DNA of 64,000 nucleotides from Peptococcaceae bacterium BICA1-8 (GTDB taxonomy: Bacteria; Bacillota; Peptococcia; Peptococcales; BICA1-8), in the NCBI GenBank assembly GCA_000802045.1, contig JUEF01000014.1, positions 52,943 through 116,942 on the forward strand, given 5' to 3'. The translations under genes and the position numbers were made by a program. Below the pieces are notes generated by a model that had not been told where the DNA came from, did not search any database, and saw nothing but the letters and a program-made list of their open reading frames with translations. Positions 34,199-42,745 of the stretch are shown in pieces (position 1 is the first letter of the stretch; every line of letters starts with the position of its first letter).

Positions 34199-35551
34199 AT
34201 GAAAGAGCAAATGGTTGAAAATGAATTCAAGTATAGCTATCAAAAGACAATGTTGAAAAAATACAATGCAAACTTAATTTCATGTAATCTTAGACTCCCT
34301 AGAGAATTTAGATACTTCCCAGAATTTTATGCATTACAGGACATACTAGAAGAATTGTTTAAAAGCCATCTCAATGTGTATAATGTAAAAAAAATTTCTA
34401 GTTTTGATTTTGGGTGGTTTTTATTTAGCACACAAGGAGATTTGCAAAAACTCAAAAAAGAACTTGTATCTCTTGAGGAAAATAGTGAAGAGGGGACATT
34501 TTTTGATTTTGACTTGATATCAAATTCAAGTGAGGTTATTTCAAGACGCAAATTAAAATTGCCAGCTAGAAAGTGCATAGTTTGTGGTGAAGAAGCTAAA
34601 GTCTGCATAAGACTAAATAGACACAGTCGAGAAGAAGTAATACAGAAATTTTATGAATCGCTAGATAACTTTTTTCTTGGCCAACCAAAAAGCCGGCTAG
34701 CAACGCGGATAGCAGAATGTTGTATAAGTGCAGCCCTACTTGAAGTATCAGCTTATCCTTCTCCTGGGCTAGTCTCGCCTTTTGATCAAGGCTCCCATCA
34801 GGACATGGATTTTGGCACTTTTGTAATAAGTACAGCAGCTTTAACTGAAGTATTTAGTTCAATATTTGCAGCAGCAGAAAATATTAAGAATAGTGATGAA
34901 CTTTTTCGGAGGATTAGAGCTATTGGCTCTAGTGGTGAGAGGAAAATGTTTAATGTCACCAAAGGTATAAATACTCAAAAGGGGCTAATTTTTATTTTAG
35001 GTATTATTATTGCTGCATTAGGAGCGGTAGGTCTTAATTCATCCTACAATGAACAAGCAGAATATATTAGAAAGATGTGCCAAGGCCTAGTGAAAAAAGA
35101 ATTAAAGCTAAAACAAGATAATAAGTTTGCCACAAATGGCGAAAATGCTTATTTGGCTTATAAAATAACAGGTGTGCGTGGTGAGGCAGAAAAAGGCTTT
35201 CCTTTGGTATTTCAAGTAGGTATTCCTGTAATTAAAAAAGGTCTTGCACAAGGGTTATCCTTTAATGATGCAGCAATAGAAGGCTTGCTAAATATTATGC
35301 AAGCTTTAGATGATACTACATTAATTAAACGGGGCGGAATTGAAGGCTTAATACTAGCAAAGGAAACATCCAGAGATATATTAAATAACGGAGGTATGTA
35401 TACCGAAATAGGTAGAGTTAAGGTTCAAGAAGCTCACAAAAAATTCTGCACATTAGGTCTTAGTGCAGGAGGTGCTGCTGATCTTTTAGCAGCAGCACTA
35501 TTTTATATACTTTTGGAGAATAAATATCAAATGCTTTTTTATAAGAAATAA
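34199..35551 (+). CDS. citXG: CitXG fusion: holo-citrate lyase maturation (transferase + prosthetic-group synthase)
   Basis: A 450-residue two-domain protein. Residues 1-150 resemble CitX (apo-citrate lyase phosphoribosyl-dephospho-CoA transferase), ending in the signature ISRRKLKLPARKCIVCGEEAKVCIRLNRH. Residues from about 165 onward resemble CitG (triphosphoribosyl-dephospho-CoA synthase): LLEVSAYPSPGLVSPFDQGSHQDMDFGTF and ENAYLAYKITGVRGEAEKGFP. Together they make the prosthetic group and attach it to CitD. Fused CitXG proteins are known in some bacteria, while others have two genes. GTG 34193 is possible, but ATG 34199 has better spacing from GGGG. The gene lies 85 bases after citF. Confidence 0.9.
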   Translation: MKEQMVENEFKYSYQKTMLKKYNANLISCNLRLPREFRYFPEFYALQDILEELFKSHLNVYNVKKISSFDFGWFLFSTQGDLQKLKKELVSLEENSEEGTFFDFDLISNSSEVISRRKLKLPARKCIVCGEEAKVCIRLNRHSREEVIQKFYESLDNFFLGQPKSRLATRIAECCISAALLEVSAYPSPGLVSPFDQGSHQDMDFGTFVISTAALTEVFSSIFAAAENIKNSDELFRRIRAIGSSGERKMFNVTKGINTQKGLIFILGIIIAALGAVGLNSSYNEQAEYIRKMCQGLVKKELKLKQDNKFATNGENAYLAYKITGVRGEAEKGFPLVFQVGIPVIKKGLAQGLSFNDAAIEGLLNIMQALDDTTLIKRGGIEGLILAKETSRDILNNGGMYTEIGRVKVQEAHKKFCTLGLSAGGAADLLAAALFYILLENKYQMLFYKK

Positions 35552-35591
35552 GACAAATATAACTTCAAAATATTAGCACAGGGGTGAGAAT

Positions 35592-36626
35592 ATGTTTTAT
35601 GAAAGAGAACTAGATATCAGAAATGATAAAGAATTAAACGAGGTTAAGAACTTACTGAAATTATTAGGACTTAAGCTTCCCGAAGGTATAGATTATATAA
35701 TTGGAATTTATCATAACAAAGAGCTAATTGGTACAGGTTCTTTAGTAGGTAACATTTTACAGGGTATCGGAGTAGCCCCAAACTTTAAAGAACAAGGTTT
35801 AGCAGCTAGGATAGTTTCTAATTTAATAAAAAAGGCAGTTGAAATGGAAAAGGAACAGTTATATGTATATACTAAGCCGGAAGAAGTAAAAAGCTTCACA
35901 GGTTTAGGCTTCCAAATTGTTAGTAAAGCTGAACCATATGTAGTCCTGTTAGAATGGGGTTGGGATGGAATTGAGGCATTTAAAAATAGATTAGCTTGTT
36001 ATCCTGAGGGGAAGCCCGAAAATTCCAGTTGCATTGTTGTTAATTGTAATCCATTTACTTTAGGGCACAGATATTTAATAGAAAAGGCTTCAAAAGAGAG
36101 TCCCTGGTTGTATGTCATAGTTGTAGAAGAAGATAAATCCCTTTTCCCTTTTGAGGTAAGAATAAAACTAATTGAAGAGGGAACAAAGGATTTTAAAAAC
36201 ATTACTATTATCCCAGGTGGAAAATATGTTATTTCCTCATTAACCTTTCCTGCCTATTTTACTAGAGAAGAAGAGGTGCCTAAAGCCCAAGCGTTACTTG
36301 ACTTAGAGTTATTTACAGATCATATTACTCCAGTACTCAAAGTTAAAAGGAGATATGTAGGTGAGGAACCCTTTTGTCCGGTTACTTCATTGTATAATGA
36401 ATGCATGGAAAAGATATTACCCAGGAAGGGGATAGAGCTTATAGTAGTAAAAAGGCTTGAGAAAAATGATGAAGCAATAAGTGCTTCACGTGTTAGGGAA
36501 CTAATAAGGAATGACAAAATAAAAGAAGCCAAGAATCTTTTACCGGAATCTACATATAAGTTCTTAATATCGCCTGAAGCTGAAGAAATTACAAAGCGTA
36601 TAAAAAACTCTTCATCGAGGCATTAG
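35592..36626 (+). CDS. citC: [Citrate (pro-3S)-lyase] ligase
   Basis: A 344-residue CitC protein. The N-terminal part (about 1-130) is a GNAT-like domain, and the C-terminal part is a nucleotidyltransferase-like domain with the NPFTLGHRYLIEKAS motif and an ISASRVRELI segment near the end. CitC uses ATP and acetate to acetylate the thiol of the CitD prosthetic group and so switches the lyase on. An AGGGGTGAG site precedes the ATG. With this gene all six citrate-lyase functions (D, E, F, X, G, C) are present, and only an oxaloacetate decarboxylase is lacking in the window. Confidence 0.94.
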   Translation: MFYERELDIRNDKELNEVKNLLKLLGLKLPEGIDYIIGIYHNKELIGTGSLVGNILQGIGVAPNFKEQGLAARIVSNLIKKAVEMEKEQLYVYTKPEEVKSFTGLGFQIVSKAEPYVVLLEWGWDGIEAFKNRLACYPEGKPENSSCIVVNCNPFTLGHRYLIEKASKESPWLYVIVVEEDKSLFPFEVRIKLIEEGTKDFKNITIIPGGKYVISSLTFPAYFTREEEVPKAQALLDLELFTDHITPVLKVKRRYVGEEPFCPVTSLYNECMEKILPRKGIELIVVKRLEKNDEAISASRVRELIRNDKIKEAKNLLPESTYKFLISPEAEEITKRIKNSSSRH

Positions 36627-36728
36627 AAATAGGTTTTCTTTTGTTATTTACTTCACGGTTCTCTAAGCGGTATACTTTGGAACAAAATTTTGCCATTAGA
36701 ATGGTTTAAATAACGGGGGGAGAATTTT

Positions 36729-38282
36729 ATGTATGAAACAGATGTTCTTGTCATAGGTGCAGGTGGTGCAGGGCTACGTGCAGCCCTAGAAGCAAAAGCA
36801 TATGGTAAAAAGGTTTTACTTACAGCGAAGAAAGGTGGAAATTCATCAATTCAAACAGTTGGTGCCCACTGTGCCGTTATGGATGTACCGGGAACCTCTG
36901 ATTCTCAAGAACAGCATTTTGAAGATACCATGAATTCCGGGCATTGGATAAGTTCTCCTGAATTAGTAGAAATTCTAGTATCTAAAGCACCTGCAGCTAT
37001 AAAAGAGCTAGAAAGCTGGGGAGTAGAATTTTTAAAGGATAAAACTGATAATTATCTACTAATGAAAGCAGGAGGGCATTCTTTTCCTAGGACTATTCGG
37101 TGTAAAGACGGTTACCATCAGCTTTATAAGGTAATGTTGAACAAGATAAAACAGGCGGGCATACAAATATTCCACAATTTTTTGGTTATTAAGATTCTTT
37201 CAGACCAACAAAAAGTATGGGGTGCGGTAGGCATAAACTCTTTGGGTGAATTGGTTATTATAAAAGCGAAAGCTGTCATCTTAGCAGCAGGAGGGCTTGG
37301 ACAGATTTTTAAAAATACCACCAATCCTACGGGTATCAGTGGTGATGGTTATGTACTGGCCCATGATGCCGGTGCAAAGCTAATAGATATGGAATTTATT
37401 CAATTTCTTCCTACATGCATGACACATCCCAAAGAATTTTCCGGGATGGTCGTAAACGATACCTTAAGGGGGGAAGGGGCGAAGCTTTTAAACGTAAAAG
37501 GGGAAAGATTTATGGAAAAATACTCTCCCCAAAAAATGGAGCTTGCTACCAGAGATGTTATAGCTAGAGCCATATATCAGGAAATTAAAGAGGGAAATGG
37601 TACTGCGCACCAGGGGGTTTATCTTGATGCATCAGAGCTCTCTGAGGAACAAATTTTTAACAGCTTTCCATTGGCAAAACGGTTGCATTCCAGAGGGATT
37701 AATTTAACCAAGGAATATATTGAGGTTGCACCCTTTGTCCACTTTTACTGTGGGGGAGTCAAAATCGATACAAACTGTTTTACAGGTATAGAAGGTTTGT
37801 GGGTTTGTGGAGAAACTGCCGGTGGAATTCATGGAGCCAATCGTTTAGGGGGTAACGCCCTTTCAGAAATATTAGTTTTTGGTAAGATTGCCGGTGAAAA
37901 TGCTGCAAGGCAGGCATCTTCATCTATGGATAGTATTCCAGATCTTTTGTTAAAAGAAGTTAAAATGCTAGAAGAATTATTAGACGATAATCCTTTCCAT
38001 GAACATATAAATGAACATCTTAGTACTTTTAAAGATGAAATAAAAACAATTATGTGGGATAGTGTCGGAATTGTCAGAAATAAAAAAATGATGGAACATG
38101 GTTTTCAAAGATTAGAGGAAATAAGAAAGGAATTATCTAAATTACAAGAAAACAATGCTTTGGGAAAATCCGTTCCTTTATTTATGACGGTCAGGAATAT
38201 GGCACTATTAGGAGGAATAATCTTACAAGCGGCTTTGAAACGAAAAGAAAGTATAGGAACACATTATAGAGATGATGGGTAA
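36729..38282 (+). CDS. Soluble FrdA/NadB-like flavoprotein
   Basis: A 517-residue FAD-dependent protein of the succinate dehydrogenase/fumarate reductase flavoprotein and L-aspartate oxidase superfamily. The dinucleotide fold VLVIGAGGAGLRAALEA, SSIQTVGAHCAV, the active-site segment with TRDVIARAI, the EVAPFVHFYCGGV block and HGANRLGGNAL are visible; a short C-terminal helical domain follows. There is no signal peptide, heme domain or FMN domain, and no iron-sulfur or membrane subunit gene beside it. It may reduce an unsaturated acid made by the hydro-lyases (fumarate, aconitate or mesaconate type) or oxidise the saturated acid. It is 102 bases after citC and may be the last gene of that operon. 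Confidence 0.85.
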   Translation: MYETDVLVIGAGGAGLRAALEAKAYGKKVLLTAKKGGNSSIQTVGAHCAVMDVPGTSDSQEQHFEDTMNSGHWISSPELVEILVSKAPAAIKELESWGVEFLKDKTDNYLLMKAGGHSFPRTIRCKDGYHQLYKVMLNKIKQAGIQIFHNFLVIKILSDQQKVWGAVGINSLGELVIIKAKAVILAAGGLGQIFKNTTNPTGISGDGYVLAHDAGAKLIDMEFIQFLPTCMTHPKEFSGMVVNDTLRGEGAKLLNVKGERFMEKYSPQKMELATRDVIARAIYQEIKEGNGTAHQGVYLDASELSEEQIFNSFPLAKRLHSRGINLTKEYIEVAPFVHFYCGGVKIDTNCFTGIEGLWVCGETAGGIHGANRLGGNALSEILVFGKIAGENAARQASSSMDSIPDLLLKEVKMLEELLDDNPFHEHINEHLSTFKDEIKTIMWDSVGIVRNKKMMEHGFQRLEEIRKELSKLQENNALGKSVPLFMTVRNMALLGGIILQAALKRKESIGTHYRDDG

Positions 38283-38624
38283 ATTATAAACCTTTAATAA
38301 AATTAAAACAATATTCGTTAGAAATATAGAAAAATGAAGTGAATAGTGAAAATAGTAAGGACAAATAACCGAACTGTTTAAAATTTAAAATAGTGTATAA
38401 AATTCAGAAAAATATATCAATATCGTTTACAAATAATACAAATTATGGTAAAGTTAAGTATATTAATAGTTGAGTTAAACTAAAGAAAAAAATTAATAAT
38501 TAGACATCTGCATTTTTCTAATCAATAGGAGGAGGTTGATAATCAAATTCAAATATTTGATAACATATTACATAATATGTAGTATGTGATTTGAGCTGGT
38601 TTTAATTTATGAAAGGAGGATTTT
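38283..38624. other. AT-rich 342-base gap upstream of the TRAP operon
   Basis: No credible gene is present. It holds a weak sigma-A-like pair (TTTACA-17-TAAAGT near 38424), an isolated AGGAGGAGG sequence with no sensible ORF after it, and near the 3' end a long site shared with the gntR upstream region (annotated separately). Confidence 0.6.
38564..38590. promoter_or_regulatory. Candidate GntR operator upstream of the TRAP operon
   Basis: CATATTACATAATATGT plus AGTATGTGAT matches 25 of 27 bases with a site before the gntR gene (44551). It lies 34 bases upstream of the dctQ ATG, so binding there would block transcription or early elongation. Confidence 0.65.
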
Positions 38625-39173
38625 ATGCAAGTTAATGACAGTAATGTTCAGGTTCAGTCATTTGAGATTGTAGAGAACTCGATACTAAAGGGATATCTCA
38701 AATTCGTGTACTGGGTCAATTGGTTTATTAAAGGGTTTGCTGGTTTATTATTAATTATTATGTCGTTAATAGTATTTGGTGCAGTCGTATCACGCTTTAT
38801 TGCAAATATTTCTATTGCTTGGGTGGAACAAATTGCCGTTTTTTTAATGGCCTGGGTTGTTGTTTTTGGAACTGCCCTGGCTATTAGAGCTCGTCATATG
38901 ATTGCAGTAGAAGCTTTTGCCATGAATTTGAAAGGCAATACCTGGAAGTCACTTAAAACCTTGGTAATGATTATTTCCTTAGTATTTTTAGTTATTTTAG
39001 TTGATGCTGGCTTGAAAATGGCAGATCTAGCTGCTATGCAGTATCTACCTACATTAACCTGGATATCGATGTATTGGGTTTATATTTCGATTCCAGTTGG
39101 TGCTTGCTTTATGATTTTAAATATGGTTGCTAATCTCATTGAGCTCTGGACAGTAGGGGAGGCACGGGAATAA
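38625..39173 (+). CDS. dctQ: TRAP transporter small membrane subunit (DctQ)
   Basis: A 182-residue protein with four membrane helices. A cytosolic N-terminus of about 25 residues precedes helix 1, and the DctQ pattern ISIAWVEQIAVFLMAWVVVFGTALAIRARHMIAVE sits in the helix 2 to 3 region. DctQ joins the channel subunit DctM and is required for uptake. AAAGGAGG precedes the ATG. Its stop codon overlaps the dctM start (TAATG), so subunit amounts are coupled. It begins an operon that also encodes the binding protein, a dehydrogenase, an isomerase-like protein and an SDR. Confidence 0.9.
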   Translation: MQVNDSNVQVQSFEIVENSILKGYLKFVYWVNWFIKGFAGLLLIIMSLIVFGAVVSRFIANISIAWVEQIAVFLMAWVVVFGTALAIRARHMIAVEAFAMNLKGNTWKSLKTLVMIISLVFLVILVDAGLKMADLAAMQYLPTLTWISMYWVYISIPVGACFMILNMVANLIELWTVGEARE

Positions 39174-40444
39174 TGACAACTATTGTTGGACTTGGACTTA
39201 TAGGTCTTATGTTTTTAAGTGTTCCGATAGGAATAGCTATCGGTCTTTCCTCAATGTTAGGAATACTATTAAGTGGTATCCCCTTACAGGTTGCTGCTCA
39301 AAGAATGGTAGTAGGTCTTACGCACTTTACCCTCTTAGCCTTGCCTTTTTTTATTTTTGCCGGTACCCTTATGGAACACGGTGGTATATCAAAAAGATTA
39401 ATTCGTATGGTAAGTGCTTTTGTTGGCCATCGCACTGGTGGAATTGCCATCGTAACTGTTATTTCGGCAATGATTTTTTCCAGTCTTTCAGGTTCCGGGT
39501 CCGCTACAACTGCGGCCTTAGGTTCTATTCTTATTCCAGCGATGATTGCCAAAAACTATTCCAGAGGTTTTGCAGCTTCAGTTCAAGCAGTTTCCGGAGA
39601 ACTAGGAATAATTATTCCTCCTAGTATTACTTTTATTCTTTTCGGTGTTGCTACTGAAACTTCCATTGGTGATCTATTTATAGCTGGTGTTATTCCTGGG
39701 ATTTTAATAGGATGTAGTTTAGTAGCTATCTCTTATGTTTTAGCTAAGAAAAAGGGATACACAGGAGTGGAAAAAGTCGAATGGAAAGAGCGGGGAGTTG
39801 CATTTAAAGAAGCCTTTTGGGCCCTTCTAATGCCGGTAATTATTTTAGGTGGGATATATACTGGCATCTTTACTCCAACAGAGGCGGCAGTAGTAGCAGT
39901 AGCTTATTCCTTTATTGTAGGTTTCTTTATCTATAAAGAAATTACTTGGGAAGGTTTTAAAAAAGCTGTTAATGAGGCCTTAATAACTAGTGGAATGATA
40001 ATGTTTATAATTGCTAATGCTTCTATTTTTTCCTGGTTACTTACCAGGGAGTCAGTTCCCCAAAATTTAGCTATATTATTCGGTGAGATATCCTCAAATT
40101 CTTTAGTGTTTCTGTTGATTATTAATGCATTTCTACTAATTGTTGGTATGTTTTTCGATGCAGCTCCAGTAGTCATTGTACTAGCTGGGATACTAACACC
40201 CATTGCTGAGAGCTTCGGTATTAATCCTGTACACTTTGGTGTAATTATGGCTGTAAACTTGGCCTTTGGTATGGTTACACCACCAGTGGGAGTAAACTTA
40301 TTTGTTGCCTGCCGCTTAGCAAATATTGGTATGGAGCAGATGATAAAGGATTTGATACCATATTGGATTGTCTTATTAATTAACTTATTAATTATAACCT
40401 ATATACCCCAATTATCTTTATGGCTACCAAGCCTGTTAAAATAG
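39173..40444 (+). CDS. dctM: TRAP transporter large membrane subunit (DctM)
   Basis: A 423-residue membrane protein with about 12 helices. Recognisable DctM blocks are LSVPIGIAIGLSSMLGILLSG, LPFFIFAGTLMEHGGISKRLI, FSSLSGSGSATTAALGSILIPAM, GIIIPPSITFILFGVATE and FGMVTPPVGVNLFVA. It is the sodium-coupled transport channel for an acid captured by DctP. It follows dctQ with a one-base overlap and precedes dctP by about 54 bases. The length matches the family (about 425). TRAP carriers move carboxylates or sugar acids only inward, against a gradient. Confidence 0.95.
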   Translation: MTTIVGLGLIGLMFLSVPIGIAIGLSSMLGILLSGIPLQVAAQRMVVGLTHFTLLALPFFIFAGTLMEHGGISKRLIRMVSAFVGHRTGGIAIVTVISAMIFSSLSGSGSATTAALGSILIPAMIAKNYSRGFAASVQAVSGELGIIIPPSITFILFGVATETSIGDLFIAGVIPGILIGCSLVAISYVLAKKKGYTGVEKVEWKERGVAFKEAFWALLMPVIILGGIYTGIFTPTEAAVVAVAYSFIVGFFIYKEITWEGFKKAVNEALITSGMIMFIIANASIFSWLLTRESVPQNLAILFGEISSNSLVFLLIINAFLLIVGMFFDAAPVVIVLAGILTPIAESFGINPVHFGVIMAVNLAFGMVTPPVGVNLFVACRLANIGMEQMIKDLIPYWIVLLINLLIITYIPQLSLWLPSLLK

Positions 40445-40497
40445 TTAATTTATTAAAAGTTAACAGTTACATACCAAAATTTAAGGAGGTTAATTAA

Positions 40498-41544
40498 ATG
40501 AAAAAAGCCAGTATTCTTTTAAGTGTTGTTTTGATTTTATCTTTACTATTGACTGCCTGTGGTGGAGGAAATGCTCCCAAACAAGAAGCTCCCAAAGAAG
40601 ATCCTAAAGCTGCTCCTAAAGAAGAAGTTAAAGCTGCTCCCATTGTTTTAAAATTTGCCCATTCCCAAAATGAGAAACATAAATATCATTTAGCACACGT
40701 AAAATTCAAAGAATTACTTGAGCAAAAAAGTGATGGACGGTATAAAATTGAAATATTTCCACAAACCCTTGGTGCAGATAGAGACTTAATAGAAGGCCTA
40801 CAATTAGGCACTGTTGATGCAGCTTCTATTAATACCTCGGTAATTGCTTCTATTGTTCCGCAATTAGGTGCTATTGACCTTCCATTTCTCTTTAAAGATC
40901 GTGCCCATGCCTATCGAGTATTAGATGGTGCAATCGGTCAAGAGTTAAGTGATTTGATGAAGAGTAAGGCTAGTATTGTACCAGCAGGTTACTGGGAAAA
41001 CGGATTTAGATGCTTTACTAATAATAAAAGACCTATTAAAACGCCAGATGATTTAAAAGACTTAAAAATGAGAGTAATGGAGGTTGCTATCTATCTTGAT
41101 ACCTTCAAACAATGGGGTGCAAACGCAACTCCTATGGCTTGGCCCGAAGTTTACCCTGCGATGCAGCAAGGTGTTATTGATGGTCATGATAATGCCGCCG
41201 ATACGGTAAATGCAAACAAGATGTGGGAAGTTCAAAAACATTTTTCAGATAGTCAACATTTATATTCAGCTGTAGTTCTTGGTTTTAGTCCTAATTTCTA
41301 CAACAAATTAAATGATGCTGATAAAAAAATGTTTATGGAAGTAAGTGCAGAAGTTGCAAAATATGAACGGGAGATAGCTGCTAAAATGTACGATGAAGGT
41401 TTAGTGAACTTAAGAAAAAATATGACTGTTACTGAAAAAGATGAAATTGACTTTGAAGCATTTAAAGCTTCCGTTCAACCGGTTTGGGAAAAGTACTATG
41501 ATGTATTTGGTAAAGATTTAATTCAGAAAATTGCCAATTCATAA
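40498..41544 (+). CDS. dctP: TRAP transporter solute-binding lipoprotein (DctP)
   Basis: A 348-residue binding protein. A lipobox (LLLTAC, Cys21) anchors it to the membrane surface, followed by a Lys/Ala/Pro/Glu-rich linker (about residues 24-50) and the DctP fold: VLKFAHSQNEKHKYHLAHVKFKELLEQKSDGRYKIEIFPQ and, centrally, the conserved carboxylate-binding Arg region (DLKDLKMRVMEVAIYLDTFKQWGANATPMAWPEVYPAMQQGVIDG). This Arg makes a salt bridge with the ligand carboxylate in the family. It is third in the dctQMP operon and is followed by a stem-loop before the dehydrogenase gene. Confidence 0.94.
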   Translation: MKKASILLSVVLILSLLLTACGGGNAPKQEAPKEDPKAAPKEEVKAAPIVLKFAHSQNEKHKYHLAHVKFKELLEQKSDGRYKIEIFPQTLGADRDLIEGLQLGTVDAASINTSVIASIVPQLGAIDLPFLFKDRAHAYRVLDGAIGQELSDLMKSKASIVPAGYWENGFRCFTNNKRPIKTPDDLKDLKMRVMEVAIYLDTFKQWGANATPMAWPEVYPAMQQGVIDGHDNAADTVNANKMWEVQKHFSDSQHLYSAVVLGFSPNFYNKLNDADKKMFMEVSAEVAKYEREIAAKMYDEGLVNLRKNMTVTEKDEIDFEAFKASVQPVWEKYYDVFGKDLIQKIANS

Positions 41545-41565
41545 TAAACAGATTAGATTGATAGA

Positions 41566-41586
41566 CGGGAGTCTTTATGACTCCCG
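41566..41586 (+). terminator. Stem-loop after dctP (no T-run)
   Basis: CGGGAGTC and GACTCCCG form a perfect 8-bp stem with a 5-base loop. No T-run follows, so it probably stabilises the transporter mRNA or causes partial termination before the catabolic genes. Confidence 0.6.
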
Positions 41587-41609
41587 CTACATATTAAGGA
41601 GGATTGACG

Positions 41610-42716
41610 ATGAAGTTTAATATTGCTACTTTACCAGGAGATGGAGTAGGGCCAGAAGTAATAAATGAAGGCATAAAAGTTTTAAAAGCAGCTGAAGAGA
41701 TAGTGACAGGTTTCAGTCTTGAATTTGAAAAGTATGATGCTGGTAATGGTCACTACTTAAAAACCGGAGTAACCCTTCCGGAAAGTGTATTTCAAGCTTG
41801 CAAAGACAGCAATGCAATTTTTATGGGTTCAATAGGTTTACCGAAGGATGGAATGCCAGTAGTTGTTGATGAAAATGGAACAGAAGTAACCGGGCATGTA
41901 ATGTTTAAGCTTCGTTTTGACTTAAACCTTTTTGCTGGTGTGAGACCTATAAAATTATACCCAGGTGTAGTCAGCCCATTAGCTAATGTAAAAGATATTG
42001 ATTTTGTAGTACTAAGAGAAAACTGCGAAGGACTTTTTGCATCATATGGTGCTGGGATAATTTTATATGATGATATAGCTACAGATACCCAGATAATTAC
42101 AAGAAAAGGGACGGAAAAAATCGTAGACTTTGGTTTTCAATTAGCTTTGAAAAGAAATGGTCGTTTATCTGATGGCAAAAAGGCCGTAACATGTGCTGAT
42201 AAGCATAATGTATTTCGTTCTTTTGCTTTCTTTAGAAAGGTTTACAATGAAGTAGCAGAACGCTATGAAGGCCAAGTTGAAAAAGATTATGCAATTATAG
42301 ATGCTTTAACACTTTGGATGGTTCAAACTCCTCAGAACTTTGACGTTATAGTGACTGAAAATATGTTTGGTGATATAATATCTGATTTGGCAGGAGCCTT
42401 TGTAGGAGGAATGGGAATGTCCCCATCCGGAGATGTTGGACATAACTACGGAATGTTCCAACCATCCCATGGTACTGCACCTACTATTGCCGGAAAAGGC
42501 ATTGCTAATCCGGTGGCCACAATATTATCAGGCAAAATGATGTTAGACTGGTTAGGAGATAGACATGACAATAAGGCTGCTCTGACTGCAGCAGAGTTAG
42601 TAGAAAAGGCAGTATCTAACACTTTAGCTCGAGGAATTAAAACTGTTGATATTGGTGGAACAGCGGGCACATCTCAATTTGGGGATGCAGTAATAGCAGA
42701 AATGAGAAGGTTATAA
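41610..42716 (+). CDS. Isocitrate/isopropylmalate dehydrogenase-family protein (third paralogue)
   Basis: A 368-residue beta-decarboxylating dehydrogenase with FNIATLPGDGVGPEVINEG, the specificity motif LRENCEGLFASYGAGI, TCADKHNVFRSFAFF and PSHGTAPTIAGKGIANPVATILSGKMML. The RENCEGLFAS variant is unlike LeuB (RELTGGIYFG), isocitrate dehydrogenase or the tartrate type at 23605, so it likely has its own substrate. ATG 41610 is favoured over the TTG in the track because AAGGAGG is correctly spaced from it. Its location in the TRAP operon suggests that it oxidises the imported 2-hydroxyacid or a product of the adjacent isomerase or SDR. Confidence 0.88.
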   Translation: MKFNIATLPGDGVGPEVINEGIKVLKAAEEIVTGFSLEFEKYDAGNGHYLKTGVTLPESVFQACKDSNAIFMGSIGLPKDGMPVVVDENGTEVTGHVMFKLRFDLNLFAGVRPIKLYPGVVSPLANVKDIDFVVLRENCEGLFASYGAGIILYDDIATDTQIITRKGTEKIVDFGFQLALKRNGRLSDGKKAVTCADKHNVFRSFAFFRKVYNEVAERYEGQVEKDYAIIDALTLWMVQTPQNFDVIVTENMFGDIISDLAGAFVGGMGMSPSGDVGHNYGMFQPSHGTAPTIAGKGIANPVATILSGKMMLDWLGDRHDNKAALTAAELVEKAVSNTLARGIKTVDIGGTAGTSQFGDAVIAEMRRL

Positions 42717-42745
42717 TATTAAAATATCTTCAAGGGGATGATGTA

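Noticed and set aside
38527-38613. Short leader peptide after AGGAGGAGG upstream of dctQ
   Set aside because: The only start codon (TTG) directly abuts the site and the 17-codon frame runs through the operator; no support for translation.
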